Shown piece by piece: positions 36,740 through 46,190 of a stretch of 64,000 bases of DNA (its first letter is position 1; each line of letters starts with the position of its first letter). The DNA is from an uncultured Dehalococcoidia bacterium. Lineage in GTDB: Bacteria > Chloroflexota > Dehalococcoidia > Lucifugimonadales > CATQGZ01. The stretch lies in the NCBI GenBank assembly GCA_958295685.1, contig OY282365.1, forward strand, positions 1,488,001 to 1,552,000, written 5' to 3'. The notes under the pieces are model-generated. The model did not search any database and had not been told where the DNA came from. It saw nothing but the letters and a program-made list of their open reading frames with translations. The position numbers were made by a program, and so were the translations under genes.

Positions 36740-37924
36740 CTACGCAAGCACGCTCATCCCATAGCGCGCCCCAAGCAGGCCGCCGTCGGCGAACCGTCCC
36801 AGACGCAGGGTTGCGGCCAGCTTGTGATCGATGGTGGACGCGCGGCCGTCCAGTATCAGCTCGGCCATAACCGCGCCGACCATCGGCGCCAGCTTGAAGC
36901 CGTGGCCGCTGAACCCGACCGCGCAGAACAGCCCATCGACGCCCTCGACCCGATCCAGCACGGGGTGCCAGTCTGGCGTGACCGTGAAGAGACCCGACCA
37001 CCCGCCCCGAAGACGGGCCTCCGACATGGCGGGCACGCGCTCCACCAGCCCGGCGAAGGCACGCTCAGCCATCGCCGCGTCGATACCCTGGTTGTACTCG
37101 TCCGGCCCCACGAACTCGTCCTCGCCGACCCCTATCAGAGTCAGGCCGGCGGCGTCCGGCCGCGCCGACAGGCCGTGAACCACGTCTCCGACGATGGGAT
37201 GCGCCGGCAGGCCCCTCGGCCTGTGCAGCATGATCACCTGGTGGCGCACGGTCCGCAGCGGAGCGTCGATCCCGATCCCGCGCAGCAGGGGCCCCGCCCA
37301 GGGCCCGGCCGCGACGACCGCCGTGCGCGTCTCGGTCCTGCCCTCGGGCATGACCACCGCAGACACACGCCCGCCGGATACCTCTATCCCCGTAACCTCC
37401 GCCTCCGTAACCACCCTCGCGCCCATCTCGCGGGCGCGGCTGGCGTATCCCGCAGTGACCGAGTAGGGGTCGGCATAGCCGGACTCGGGCTCGTATGCCA
37501 CCGCCTCATCGTCGTGGACGGACAGCGCGGGGGCTATGAGCCGCGCCTCACGAGGAGACACCACCTCGGTGGAGATGCCGATGCCCCTCTGCATGGCTGC
37601 GTTCGCCTCCAAGGCCTGCCTCTGTTCGTTCGCAGCGATCAGCAGGTAGCCGGTCTTCACGTATCCGGACGGTACGCCGACCGTCTCCTCGAAACTGCGG
37701 AACGCCGCGAGGCTCTGCCACGCCATGCGCGCGGTCACCTCGTTGGAGTAGTGAGTCCGCAGAATGGCCTGGGAGCGGCCGGTGGAACCCGACGCGAGCG
37801 TGTGCCTCTCGTACAGAACGGCCCCGGCCAGACCACGCAACGCCAGGTTGTACAGGATTGAGCAGCCCATGACGCCGCCGCCGACTATCACCGCGTCGGC
37901 GGTCCTCGGATACGGACCCCTCAC
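36740..37924 (-). CDS. FAD-dependent oxidoreductase (DAO/sarcosine oxidase-like)
   Basis: A 394-residue protein of the D-amino-acid/sarcosine oxidase fold. The N-terminal dinucleotide site is AVIVGGGVMGCSILYNLA, then GSTGRSQAILRTHYSNE. A late segment GLFCAVGFSGHGFKLAPMVG is typical for amine oxidation near the flavin. The likely reaction is oxidation of a secondary amine or amino acid to the imine. It is convergent with the MaoC operon (15 bp). The start is GTG 37924. Confidence 0.9.
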   Translation of the reverse strand: MRGPYPRTADAVIVGGGVMGCSILYNLALRGLAGAVLYERHTLASGSTGRSQAILRTHYSNEVTARMAWQSLAAFRSFEETVGVPSGYVKTGYLLIAANEQRQALEANAAMQRGIGISTEVVSPREARLIAPALSVHDDEAVAYEPESGYADPYSVTAGYASRAREMGARVVTEAEVTGIEVSGGRVSAVVMPEGRTETRTAVVAAGPWAGPLLRGIGIDAPLRTVRHQVIMLHRPRGLPAHPIVGDVVHGLSARPDAAGLTLIGVGEDEFVGPDEYNQGIDAAMAERAFAGLVERVPAMSEARLRGGWSGLFTVTPDWHPVLDRVEGVDGLFCAVGFSGHGFKLAPMVGAVMAELILDGRASTIDHKLAATLRLGRFADGGLLGARYGMSVLA

Positions 37925-37950
37925 CGATTCCGACAGGCCGTCCCGCTCCC

Positions 37951-38472
37951 TCAGACCCGGCTAGGCGCGCGGTTTCCGAACCTCTCGAAGTGAACCATCT
38001 CCGCGAGCGGCTTCCGCGGGACGCCCCGGCTCCGGAAGTCGTCGGGCCTGTATCCGAAGGGCAGCACCGTAACCAGGTCCAGGTCGGGCGGGATGTCCAG
38101 CAGCTCCTTGATTCGGCTCTCCTGATCGGGCGGCAGCGTCACGAAGCAGGTGCCCATCCCCTCGGACCAGGCCATCAGCTCCATCTGTTGGAGCGCCCTG
38201 CCGCCGTCCATACGCGGCTGATCGGCGTGGTCCATCACGAGGGCGACGGCAACGGGGGCATCCGCAATGAAGCCGCCCGTGCGCGCCGTCTCGCCGATGG
38301 CCCTCAGCTTCTCGCGGTCCCTGACCACCACCAGGCGCCAGGGTTGCTCGTTTCGGGAACTGGGAGCCCAACGCGCCGCCTGCAAGACCTTGTTCAGAGC
38401 CTCGTCGGGGACGGGGTCGGGCTTGAACTGCCGGACAGTTCGGCGGGTTCTAAGAGCCTCGTAGACTTCCAT
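37951..38472 (-). CDS. Nitroreductase family protein
   Basis: A 173-residue FMN protein: MEVYEALRTRRTVRQFKPDPVPDEALNKVLQAARWAPSSRNEQPWRLVVVRD, with GMGTCFVTLPP and ELLDIPPDLDLVTVLPFGY further on. It is short for the family but complete. It is 26 bp upstream of the FAD oxidoreductase gene on the same strand, so the two are probably in one operon. ATG 38472 has GGAGG 7 bp upstream. Confidence 0.92.
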   Translation of the reverse strand: MEVYEALRTRRTVRQFKPDPVPDEALNKVLQAARWAPSSRNEQPWRLVVVRDREKLRAIGETARTGGFIADAPVAVALVMDHADQPRMDGGRALQQMELMAWSEGMGTCFVTLPPDQESRIKELLDIPPDLDLVTVLPFGYRPDDFRSRGVPRKPLAEMVHFERFGNRAPSRV

Positions 38473-38590
38473 TAGCGCACCTCCGGGCAGCAACCTAGCA
38501 GCGGGGGAGACGCCGTGTCAATCAGGCCCATGGCAGAGCTCAGGGCGTAGGTATCCGTCGAGCGTCCGCCTTTGATCCCGTCAGCGCCGA

Positions 38591-39853
38591 TCACACCCTG
38601 CGGAAACTGGGATAGACGATCCAGAATATGATCATGGAGACAGCCAGTAGGATGCCGCTGAGCATCAGGGCAAGGGCGGTACTGGTGGCAGCCGCCAGGG
38701 CCCCGAAGGGGAGTGCGCCGAGGGGCATCAGCCCCCAGGACATCATGCCTATGCTGACGACCCTTCCACGCATCTCGGCGGTGGAGTGAATCTGCAACAG
38801 CGTCATCCTGAGCGACATGAACAGGGCGCTGAACAGGCCGACGATCACCAGAAGCGGGATGGCCTGCGCGAAGCTGTTGGTTCTGGCAAATACGGCCAGC
38901 GAGACCCCCCACCCGACACAGACCAGGAGCATTAGGGTGCTGCGCTTGTCGAAGTTTCTCATCGACGCGAGGATGAGGCTGCCGGCCAGGGCGCCCACTC
39001 CCATCGCCGAGTTGAGAATGCCCAGGCCGTCGGCTCCAACGTCGAGCGCCTCGCGCCCCCACGCGGCCAGCAGCGGCCAGTAGGCGGAGCCGAATATCAC
39101 GGCAATGAACACCACGACCATCAGCCCTCGCAGCGTCCGGTCGCCGAGTGCGTAGGCCAGCCCCGCCTTGATGTCGCCAGCTATGCTCTTGCCGGAACTA
39201 GCGGCGGGCGTCCGGCCCGCGTTCACCATCGAGATGGACGCGGCTGAGAACGCGTAGATGCCCGCAATCACGAAGAAGGCGCCGTGCGTGTCCACGAACA
39301 GGATGAGGAAGCCCGCGGCCGCCGGCCCCACCATGGCGGTGACGTTCATAGCAGCCGTACTCAGCGAGACCGCGTTCATCAGCTTGTGCTGAGGGACGAC
39401 TTCCGAGATCATGGCCTGCCGGCTTGGCATGTTGAGGGCCATCAGCGAGCCGTTGAACAGGCCAATGACGATGAGGTGCCATAGCGTGACGACCCCTGTC
39501 AGGTCGAGCGCTGCCACGAGCAGCGTCATTACTGTGTTGCCGCCCTGAGAGAAGATGACCATGCGCCTCCGGGGTATCCGATCTGCGAGGGCCCCGGCTA
39601 TCAGGGAGACGATGGTCAGCGGAAGAGCAAAGGACACCATGGTCCAGGTGAGCGCCAGAGGAGAGTCGTCGGTGATCCTCAGGACCAGCCAGGCGCGGGT
39701 GGTCATCTGCATGTTCATGGACATGAACGAAGCGACGGCTCCAACCCACATCCACCTGAAGTCACGGAACCCGAACGATTCCAGTATGGGAAGGCGCCGC
39801 GCCCAGCCGACGGCATGGGCCGCGGCCGCCGAGGACTTGTCTACAGTGGCCAA
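38591..39853 (-). CDS. MFS transporter
   Basis: A 420-residue protein with about 12 membrane segments. The loop GALADRIPRRRMVIFSQGG between segments 2 and 3 is the MFS motif. It resembles the enterobactin-exporter-like (MFS_3) subgroup of drug or siderophore exporters. The likely role is export; the substrate is unknown. It starts at a TTG (39853). It is 119 bp upstream of the nitroreductase gene, which is probably transcribed with it. Confidence 0.9.
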   Translation of the reverse strand: MATVDKSSAAAAHAVGWARRLPILESFGFRDFRWMWVGAVASFMSMNMQMTTRAWLVLRITDDSPLALTWTMVSFALPLTIVSLIAGALADRIPRRRMVIFSQGGNTVMTLLVAALDLTGVVTLWHLIVIGLFNGSLMALNMPSRQAMISEVVPQHKLMNAVSLSTAAMNVTAMVGPAAAGFLILFVDTHGAFFVIAGIYAFSAASISMVNAGRTPAASSGKSIAGDIKAGLAYALGDRTLRGLMVVVFIAVIFGSAYWPLLAAWGREALDVGADGLGILNSAMGVGALAGSLILASMRNFDKRSTLMLLVCVGWGVSLAVFARTNSFAQAIPLLVIVGLFSALFMSLRMTLLQIHSTAEMRGRVVSIGMMSWGLMPLGALPFGALAAATSTALALMLSGILLAVSMIIFWIVYPSFRRV

Positions 39854-40140
39854 TCGCTCGTCCAGATGCCAGCCTCGCGCGCCGTTATTGTGGCTTCAGG
39901 GTATGCTAGCCTACACCTCTGCCGAATAGACGGCAAGTGTGATTCACGAATTGGACTGCACATTCTGCCATGACGTGCGTTTAGCGAAGCGTAAGCGGAC
40001 GGCTGGTTTCCCCACCCACCCGCCCATTTGGAAACTGGGGGCAAAGCCCCCAGACCCCCTGCCAGAGGGGAGAACCCCTCTGGACTCCCCCTTTCGGATC
40101 TCACAGAGTCTGAACAGTTTCAGCCTGATAGAATTGACAG
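39854..40140. repeat. Intergenic interval with a dispersed double-hairpin repeat
   Basis: From about 40012: CCGCCCATTTGGAAA, then a perfect hairpin CTGGGGGC/GCCCCCAG with loop AAA (40038-40056), then a second perfect hairpin CCAGAGGGG/CCCCTCTGG with loop AGAA (40064-40085). It ends in GAGTCTGAACAGTTT (40107-40121), the same terminus as the MITE at 47.4 kb. The left terminus is not clear. The first 150 bp after the MFS start show nothing. Confidence 0.75.
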
Positions 40141-40195
40141 GCCGACGGCTCCAGACACCGAAAGCCTTTCGACTGTTCAAGCAACCGGCCGCGTA

Positions 40196-41380
40196 TTGAC
40201 ACAGCCATCCACAGAGGCCGCCTCGAACAGGCTGTGGACGTCCGACTATGTGCTCGGGCTTCTGACGGCCCACTTCCTATTCGCCAGCTACACGTCCCTC
40301 CTGACGGTGGTGCCTCCCTACGTGCTCCACCGCGGCGGGGAAGAGTGGGAGGTCGGCCTGGTGGTCGGCTCCTTCGGCGCCGTGTCGCTGCTCGTCAGGC
40401 CGTTCGCCGGGAAGTGGACGACCCTTCTGGGCTCGAAGTGGGTGGCTATCATCGGGGCTTCTGTCTTTGCCATCGCCGGCGTGCTCTACCTTCCGGCGTC
40501 GAGCGTCTGGCTGATAGTTCCGGTGCGGATGCTCCAGGGCGTGGGCATGGCGATGACGCCCGTGGCCACGGTCACGATGGTCGCCAATCTGGCGCCGCTG
40601 CGCAGGCGCGCCGAGGGACTGAGCAACCACGGGAACTCGGTCGCGCTCTCCTCTCTGTACTCGCCGCTGGTCGGCTTCTGGCTGATTTCGAACCACGGAT
40701 TCGAGGCGGGGTTCCTCTACGGCGCCGGCTGCGCCGGGGCGGCCGCGCTTCTCGCGCTCTGGATATCGGCGGCACGGACAAGAATCGACGTGAGCGGAGA
40801 GCGGCAGCGCAGGACGCCGCTCGTCGTCCCCGGAGCGCTCTTCCCGACCGCCGTATTCGTAAGCTACACCTTCACGACGGCGCCCGTAAATGCGTTCCTG
40901 CCAATCCTCGCGGATGCGCGGGGGTTGGGCAATCCCGGCCTCTTCTTCACGGTGACCTCACTGACCACGATGGCGACCATGCTGATAGCCGGCCGCGCGG
41001 CGGACCGTTTCGGCAACCCGGCCATGATAGTTCCCGGGCTGCTGGCCGCGGGTGGGGGGATGCTGCTGCTCATGGGGGCACACAGCCAGGCGGCCTTCTT
41101 GGGCGCCGCCGCCCTCGCCGGCGCCGGATTTGGAATGGCCCAGCCCGCCATGCAGTCATTCACGGTGAGCAGGGTTCCGCCTCACCAGAGGGGCTCGGCG
41201 CTGGCCACCCTCCAGTCGGGATGGGACATCGGAGGCTACGGCGGCGCGCTGCTGTTGGGGCCTGTGGCGGCAACGCTGAGCGCAGCCTCCACGTTCGGAA
41301 TCACAGGCGTGGGCGCCCTCATAGGAGCGGCCGGCTTCGTCATCGGCTCCCGTCTCGGGAAACCGCAGGGACGAGCCTGA
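40196..41380 (+). CDS. MFS transporter
   Basis: About 394 residues from TTG 40196, with about 12 membrane segments. The cytoplasmic loop VRPFAGKWTTLLGSKW and a segment starting GRAADRFGNPA in the second half are MFS-like. It belongs to the general efflux type; substrate unknown. The frame extends upstream to 40028 through the dispersed repeat, so I place the start at TTG 40196, just before NRLWTSDYVLGLL. No strong ribosome site is visible and the start is uncertain. Confidence 0.85.
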   Translation: MTQPSTEAASNRLWTSDYVLGLLTAHFLFASYTSLLTVVPPYVLHRGGEEWEVGLVVGSFGAVSLLVRPFAGKWTTLLGSKWVAIIGASVFAIAGVLYLPASSVWLIVPVRMLQGVGMAMTPVATVTMVANLAPLRRRAEGLSNHGNSVALSSLYSPLVGFWLISNHGFEAGFLYGAGCAGAAALLALWISAARTRIDVSGERQRRTPLVVPGALFPTAVFVSYTFTTAPVNAFLPILADARGLGNPGLFFTVTSLTTMATMLIAGRAADRFGNPAMIVPGLLAAGGGMLLLMGAHSQAAFLGAAALAGAGFGMAQPAMQSFTVSRVPPHQRGSALATLQSGWDIGGYGGALLLGPVAATLSAASTFGITGVGALIGAAGFVIGSRLGKPQGRA

Positions 41381-41444
41381 AGAACGCCGCTCTGCTGCCT
41401 TCGTCAACCGGCCCGCTTTCGCCCCGCCCGCGGCTGCCGCCGAA

Positions 41445-41819
41445 TCAGGACTGCTCGGACGCGCTTCCCCTCTTCACGAAGACGACCAGGTAGATCACCT
41501 GTGGGATTGCCGCTATCAGCCGGCCGAAAAATGCCATGAAAAATGCCATGTCGGGGGGGTCGAGAATCGGCGCAGCCACGAGATAAGCCCGGACGAACTC
41601 AATGTTTAACAACAGCGACACTATCGCCAGGGCCGCCGCCAGCGACTTGAGCCTATCGTTCGCGCTCCTCGCCGCAAACCCAATCAGAAGCAGGCTTGCG
41701 GGGGCCATGAGAGAGGCGAATAAAGGCTCGAACACAGGCGGCACAAGCGTTATGATGAAAGAGATGCCCCAGATCACCCACCACGCTATTCGGGCAGGGC
41801 TTTTTCCGTTCGCGTCCAT
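41445..41819 (-). CDS. Small hypothetical membrane protein
   Basis: A 124-residue protein with four likely membrane helices (WWVIWGISFIITLVPPVF, LMAPASLLLIGFAA, LAAALAIVSLLLNIEFV and LIAAIPQVIYLVVFV). There is no recognised family motif. It is convergent with the MFS gene and lies beside two repeat elements. No function can be proposed. Confidence 0.6.
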   Translation of the reverse strand: MDANGKSPARIAWWVIWGISFIITLVPPVFEPLFASLMAPASLLLIGFAARSANDRLKSLAAALAIVSLLLNIEFVRAYLVAAPILDPPDMAFFMAFFGRLIAAIPQVIYLVVFVKRGSASEQS

Positions 41820-41889
41820 TCACCACCTCCACGTGCCAGCTTAAGTCAGACCGGTCAGGTCAGGCTGATTCGGGCCCGCGTGAGAACCT

Positions 41890-42206
41890 GACAACGCTTC
41901 AGATTCTGTGAAGGTCCGAATGGGGAGTCCCCTTGACGGCAGCGAACTCCTGTACTATATTATTCATATGGAAGCAGCCCACCCAGCAACAGCCCTGAAG
42001 ACCCTGTTCCACAATTGTACCGGAACTGCTCCGGTTCCGGTACACATCCGTTCCACAAGTGCCCCACATTTGTTCCACGAAATCGAACCCTCAGCTACGA
42101 AATGGGACAAATGGAACAGTTTGGGACAGTTTTCGGCGAAAACCACAGGCCGCGACCGCCCTGCGCTTGCGGATAGGGAGACCTCATCAACTCTGAACAG
42201 TTACAG
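41890..42206 (+). repeat. Leaderless-promoter repeat-array element, copy B2
   Basis: Same plan as copy B1: left end CGCTTCAGATTCTGTG, -35 TTGACG (41933-41938), 17 bp, -10 TATATT (41956-41961), 6 bp, ATG 41968. Next come GAAGCAGCCCACCCAGCAAC, an array with CTGTTCCACA-type units (42006-42080), CAGCTACGAAATG, reversed GGGACA/GGAACA cores, and the right end CTCTGAACAGTTAC. The peptide frame departs from copy B1 after about 12 codons. Confidence 0.8.
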
Positions 42207-42349
42207 AACCCGGGGCCTGTCCCAGATTAGTAGGCGGTGTCGTTTCATTAGGACGGCGCTACACCCATCCGTCTCTGGCACAGGCCGGAATCTTAGGGGT
42301 GGCGTGGGCGAGCACCCCCTGCGTTCCCAGGAGGCTCCTACTCAGACTC

Positions 42350-42710
42350 CGCCTTCAATCCTGATTCAGACAACCCTTGACAACCCCGAACCGCTGTGCT
42401 ACGGTTTACCCATGACACAGCCGCCTCTCTCCACAAACCGCCCGCAGAACTCCCCAGGCGCCCCGGATGACCTGTCGCATAGGTGTCGCATAAGTGTCGC
42501 ATAGTGTCGCATAAGTGTCGCATGAGTGTCGCATGAGTGTCGCGTAGTGTCGCGTAGTGTCGCGTAGTGTCAGCCAAAATCGGCCCTCTCAGCTACGAAG
42601 TGGCTGCGAAATACCCGCAAATGCGACACTTTCGCAAAATTTCCCGCCGCCGCCGACCCCCGGAGGCCCCCGGACGCAAGGACCGGCGCGTCGCCCCAGT
42701 CAACCAGGAG
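42350..42710 (+). repeat. Leaderless-promoter repeat-array element, copy A2
   Basis: Left flank TTCAATCCTGATTCAGACA, -35 TTGACA (42377-42382), 17 bp, -10 TACGGT (42400-42405), 6 bp, ATG 42412 followed by ACACAGCCGCCTCTCTCC. The array 42473-42575 has ten GTGTC units, nine of them GTGTCGC[AG]T. CAGCTACGAAGTG follows, then ATGCGACACTTTCGC, the exact reverse of the array core, and a GC-rich tail shared with copy A1. A short open frame of about 30 codons starts at ATG 42412. hisS starts 270 bp downstream on the same strand. Confidence 0.82.
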
Positions 42711-42828
42711 GTCTATCGGCAGGGATGCGCCTATGAGTTGGCCGAGCGCCGTCTGCTGACTCTGGATGACAAGCTGACACGAGCCAGGCCGAAGAGTCTG
42801 CGGTCGGTGAGGTCGCGTGCCAGGACGG

Positions 42829-42880
42829 TGGTGACCGAGTCGAGACACCTTCTTCATAAATGCCTACTAATCTGAGACAG
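42829..42880 (-). repeat. Dispersed repeat, copy 2
   Basis: Reverse complement of the 12303-12353 repeat (GGTGACCGAGTCGAGACACC through TGCCTACTAATCTG). The interval 42711-42828 between this and copy A2 contains no gene I can support. Confidence 0.7.
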
Positions 42881-42978
42881 GTTCCAGAACCCGCACACGG
42901 CTACCCGCGAACTGGCCCGCTGCGGTATGATGATTTCGCCCGATAGGCCGCTATCCAGCAAGTCAGGAGACCTCTCTA

Positions 42979-44238
42979 TTGCGCTTCCAGGTTCCCAAGG
43001 GCACGTCTGACATACTGCCGGACGAGCAGCCGTATTGGCGGTTCTTCGAGTCGAGGGCGAGTGAGACAGCCGCCTCGTTCGGCTACGGGAGGATCGATAC
43101 CCCCATGTTCGAGGATGCCCAACTATTCGTGAGGGGTGTGGGCGAGGTCACGGACATCATTGAGAGTGAGACCTACACCTTCGAGGACAGGGGAGGCGAC
43201 CTGATTACGCTGCGCCCGGAGGGCACCGCCCCGGTGTGCCGCGCCTATCTGGAGCACGGGATGCACAATCTGCCGCAGCCTGTGCGCCTGTACTACTTCT
43301 CCACGAACTTCCGCTACGAGAGGCCCCAGGCAGGCAGGTACCGGCAGCACCACCAGATGGGCATCGAGGTGTTCGGCGACGGCGACGCGTCGATTGACGC
43401 CGAGGTGATCGAGGTCGGCTGGCGAGTTCTGGACTCCGTCGGCATCCGCGACAAGATTCTCGGTCTGAACAGCATCGGCGACACGGAGTGCAGGCCGGGC
43501 TACGTAGAGGAGCTCCGGTCTTACTACAGGCCGCGAGTGGATGACATATGCCGCGACTGCCGGCGGCGCCTGGACCAGAACCCCCTGCGGCTGTTGGACT
43601 GCAAGCAGGCCTCGTGTCAGCCCGTGACGGCCGGGGCGCCGCGCAGCGCTGACTACCTCTGCACCGCCTGCCGGGAGCACTGGGAGGCCCTTCTGGGGTA
43701 TCTCAGGGACGTCGAGCTCCCCTACCGTATCGATCACAGACTTGTGCGCGGGTTCGACTACTACACACGCACGGTGTTCGAGATAGTCCCGCCGGATGAG
43801 GGCAGCCAGAGCACGATGGTGGGCGGCGGCCGTTACGACGGACTGATCGAGGAGCTGGGCGGCGCGCCCACTCCCGGCATCGGGTTCGGAATGGGCGTCG
43901 AGAGGGCTATCCTGAACGTCAAGAGACAGGGCGTGCAGCTGCCCACCAACAGTCGGACGAAGGTGGCGCTGGCCCACGTAGGGGAGGCCGCCAGGCTCCG
44001 CGCGGCGAGACTCGCCTCATGCCTTCGCATGGCCGGTACGCCGGCCATGCTCGCCCCGCGGCGGAGCTTGCGGAGTCAGATGAGGTACGCCTCGTCGCAG
44101 TCGGCCACTCATGCCGTGATCATCGGAGACGAGGAGATGGGACGTGGAGTCGTCGTCCTCAGAGACCTAGACAGAGGCGAGCAGCGCGAGGTCGCCCTCG
44201 CCGACCTGGAGACGGTCCTCCGCGGCTCGGAGGCGTAG
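42979..44238 (+). CDS. hisS: Histidyl-tRNA synthetase
   Basis: A 419-residue class II synthetase of normal length. Motif 2 is VRLYYFSTNFRYERPQAGRYRQHHQ. The histidine-binding motifs are LVRGFDYYTRTVFE and GGGRYDGL; motif 3 is GIGFGMGVER. The anticodon-binding domain covers the last 90 residues. An extra cysteine set (CRDC, CxxxxC, CTAC) lies around residues 190-232. The start is TTG 42979 with AGGAGA 10 bp upstream. It heads hisS-prfA-prmC, a translation operon. Confidence 0.96.
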   Translation: MRFQVPKGTSDILPDEQPYWRFFESRASETAASFGYGRIDTPMFEDAQLFVRGVGEVTDIIESETYTFEDRGGDLITLRPEGTAPVCRAYLEHGMHNLPQPVRLYYFSTNFRYERPQAGRYRQHHQMGIEVFGDGDASIDAEVIEVGWRVLDSVGIRDKILGLNSIGDTECRPGYVEELRSYYRPRVDDICRDCRRRLDQNPLRLLDCKQASCQPVTAGAPRSADYLCTACREHWEALLGYLRDVELPYRIDHRLVRGFDYYTRTVFEIVPPDEGSQSTMVGGGRYDGLIEELGGAPTPGIGFGMGVERAILNVKRQGVQLPTNSRTKVALAHVGEAARLRAARLASCLRMAGTPAMLAPRRSLRSQMRYASSQSATHAVIIGDEEMGRGVVVLRDLDRGEQREVALADLETVLRGSEA

Positions 44239-44241
44239 CAG

Positions 44242-45312
44242 ATGTTCGACAGGCTCACCGCAATAGAGGAGCGCTACGAAGACCTCGAACGCCTGATGGC
44301 CGACCCTGATATCGCGTCGGACCACGTCCGATTTACCGGCATCGCTCAGGAGTACTCGTCGCTGAAGTCTCTGGTCTCGCTGAGCAGAGAGTACCGCGGC
44401 GTCGCCGCGGAGATCGAGGTCGTGCGCGGGATGCTGCGCGACGTATCCGAACCGGAGATGGCCTCCCTGGCCAAGGAGGAGCTGCAGACGCTGGAGACGC
44501 GCCGCGGCGAACTGCAGGATGAGGTGCGCGCCGCGCTGCTGCCGAGAGACCCCAACGACGACAAGGGTGTGGTCATGGAGGTGCGGGCCGGAACGGGAGG
44601 GGACGAGGCGGGGCTCTTTGCGAACGACCTCTTCAGGATGTACTCGCGCTATGCCCAGCGGATGAGTTGGGACGTCGACGTGGTGGACGCGAACCAGACC
44701 GGACTGGGAGCCATCAAGGAGGTCGTGTACCAGGTAAGAGGCAAGGGCGCCTACAGCAGGCTGAAGCACGAGAGTGGAGTCCACCGCGTGCAGCGTGTAC
44801 CGGTCACGGAGTCAAGCGGCCGCATCCACACCTCCGCAGCGACCGTCGCCGTACTCCCGGAGGCCGAGGAGGTGGACGTGGAGATAGACCCGGACGACCT
44901 CGACGTGGACGTGTTCCACTCCAGCGGCCACGGCGGCCAAAACGTGCAGAAGGTCGCGACCGCTATCCGCATCACCCACAGACCGACAGGGATAACCGCG
45001 GTCTGTCAGGACGAGCGCTCCCAGGCCAAGAACAAGGACAAGGCGATGTCTGTGCTCAGGGCCAGACTGCTGGCGCGGGAGACCGAGAAGCAGCAGGCGG
45101 AGGAGAGACGGACGAGGCGGTCGCAGGTCGGCTCCGGCGACCGCTCGGAGCGGGCGCGGACGTACAACTTCCCCCAGAACCGTATCACCGACCACAGGAT
45201 AGACCTGACCAGCCACGACCTGGAGGCGGTGCTCGATGGCGGGCTGGACGAGCTGATCGACGCGCTGATCGTGAATGAGCAGGCCGAGAGGCTGGCGGAG
45301 GTCGGCGCGTGA
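44242..45312 (+). CDS. prfA: Peptide chain release factor 1
   Basis: A 356-residue release factor. The GGQ motif reads SSGHGGQNVQKV. The stop-codon recognition motif, PAT in E. coli RF1, is PVT here (RVQRVPVTES), and the RF1-type tail YNFPQNRITDHRI is present. RF1 ends translation at UAA and UAG. It begins 3 bp after hisS and overlaps prmC by 4 bp. prmC methylates the Gln of GGQ, so the pairing is functional. Confidence 0.96.
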   Translation: MFDRLTAIEERYEDLERLMADPDIASDHVRFTGIAQEYSSLKSLVSLSREYRGVAAEIEVVRGMLRDVSEPEMASLAKEELQTLETRRGELQDEVRAALLPRDPNDDKGVVMEVRAGTGGDEAGLFANDLFRMYSRYAQRMSWDVDVVDANQTGLGAIKEVVYQVRGKGAYSRLKHESGVHRVQRVPVTESSGRIHTSAATVAVLPEAEEVDVEIDPDDLDVDVFHSSGHGGQNVQKVATAIRITHRPTGITAVCQDERSQAKNKDKAMSVLRARLLARETEKQQAEERRTRRSQVGSGDRSERARTYNFPQNRITDHRIDLTSHDLEAVLDGGLDELIDALIVNEQAERLAEVGA

Positions 45313-46163
45313 AGGTGGGGGAGGCCCTCTCCTCGGCACGCGGGAGGCTGGCGGCGTCGGTGACGTCCGACGCTATCGAAGCGGAGGCGCTGGTGCGCCA
45401 TGCGCTAGGGGTGGACCGTGCCGCGCTCTACACGTCGCTGAATAAGCACGTGGACACGGCCGTGTCGCGGGACGTCGCTTCTCTCGTCGAGAGAAGGCTT
45501 AGAGGCGAGCCGCTGGCCTACGTCACCGGCCGTAGGGAGTTCTACAGCTTGGAGATGGGCGTGAATGCCGACGTGCTGGTGCCTCGACAGGAGACCGAGA
45601 CTCTGGTTGAGAGTGTGATCGAGTTCGTCGAGTCAAGCGGGATTGGCGGCCGGGTCATGATGGCGGACGTGGGGACCGGCAGCGGAGCGATAGCGGTGGC
45701 TCTGGCGAACGAGCTTCCGAACGCAACAGTGGTCGGGACAGACCTGAGCCAGGGCGCGCTGAGGGTCGCGGACGCGAACCGTCAGCGGCACGGTGTGTCC
45801 GACAGGGTGCATCTGGTGCGGTGCGACCTCCTGGGTGGACTGGGCGGCGCGCTCGACGTGATCGTATCGAACCCGCCGTACATCGCGACTGGGGACATGG
45901 CGAGTCTGCCCGCGGACGTGAGACAGGAGCCGGCGCTGGCGCTGGACGGCGGTTCAGACGGGCTGAGAGTTGCGGAGAGGCTGATCCGGCAGGCCGTGGG
46001 CCGCCTGGCCCCAAGCGGCGGCCTGTTCGTCGAGATAGCGCCCGAACAGGCCCGGCCGGTCGCCGAGATAGCGCAGCGCCTGATGCCGGGCTGCCGGGTG
46101 TCGTTCGCCGACGATCTGTCGAAGACGCCGCGCGTGGCAGTGATCCGGCCCGGCCCGAGGTAG
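45309..46163 (+). CDS. prmC: Release factor glutamine methyltransferase
   Basis: A 284-residue HemK/PrmC protein. The N-terminal helical domain binds the release factor, with the linker LAYVTGRREFYSLEMGVNADVLVPRQETE. The AdoMet site is MADVGTGSGAIAVALA and the catalytic motif is VSNPPYIA. It methylates the GGQ glutamine of RF1/RF2. The start is GTG 45309, overlapping the prfA stop (GTGA). Confidence 0.96.
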   Translation: MKVGEALSSARGRLAASVTSDAIEAEALVRHALGVDRAALYTSLNKHVDTAVSRDVASLVERRLRGEPLAYVTGRREFYSLEMGVNADVLVPRQETETLVESVIEFVESSGIGGRVMMADVGTGSGAIAVALANELPNATVVGTDLSQGALRVADANRQRHGVSDRVHLVRCDLLGGLGGALDVIVSNPPYIATGDMASLPADVRQEPALALDGGSDGLRVAERLIRQAVGRLAPSGGLFVEIAPEQARPVAEIAQRLMPGCRVSFADDLSKTPRVAVIRPGPR

Positions 46164-46190
46164 GTCGAAAGGCCGGGGAGACGGCCCGCG

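Noticed and set aside
42473..42575. Possible CRISPR array
   Set aside because: The units are only 10-11 bp and adjacent, with no spacers of 30 bp and no cas genes.
42567..42875. 102-aa frame after copy A2
   Set aside because: It runs through the reversed core and tail of the element and the dispersed repeat, and has no family or ribosome site.
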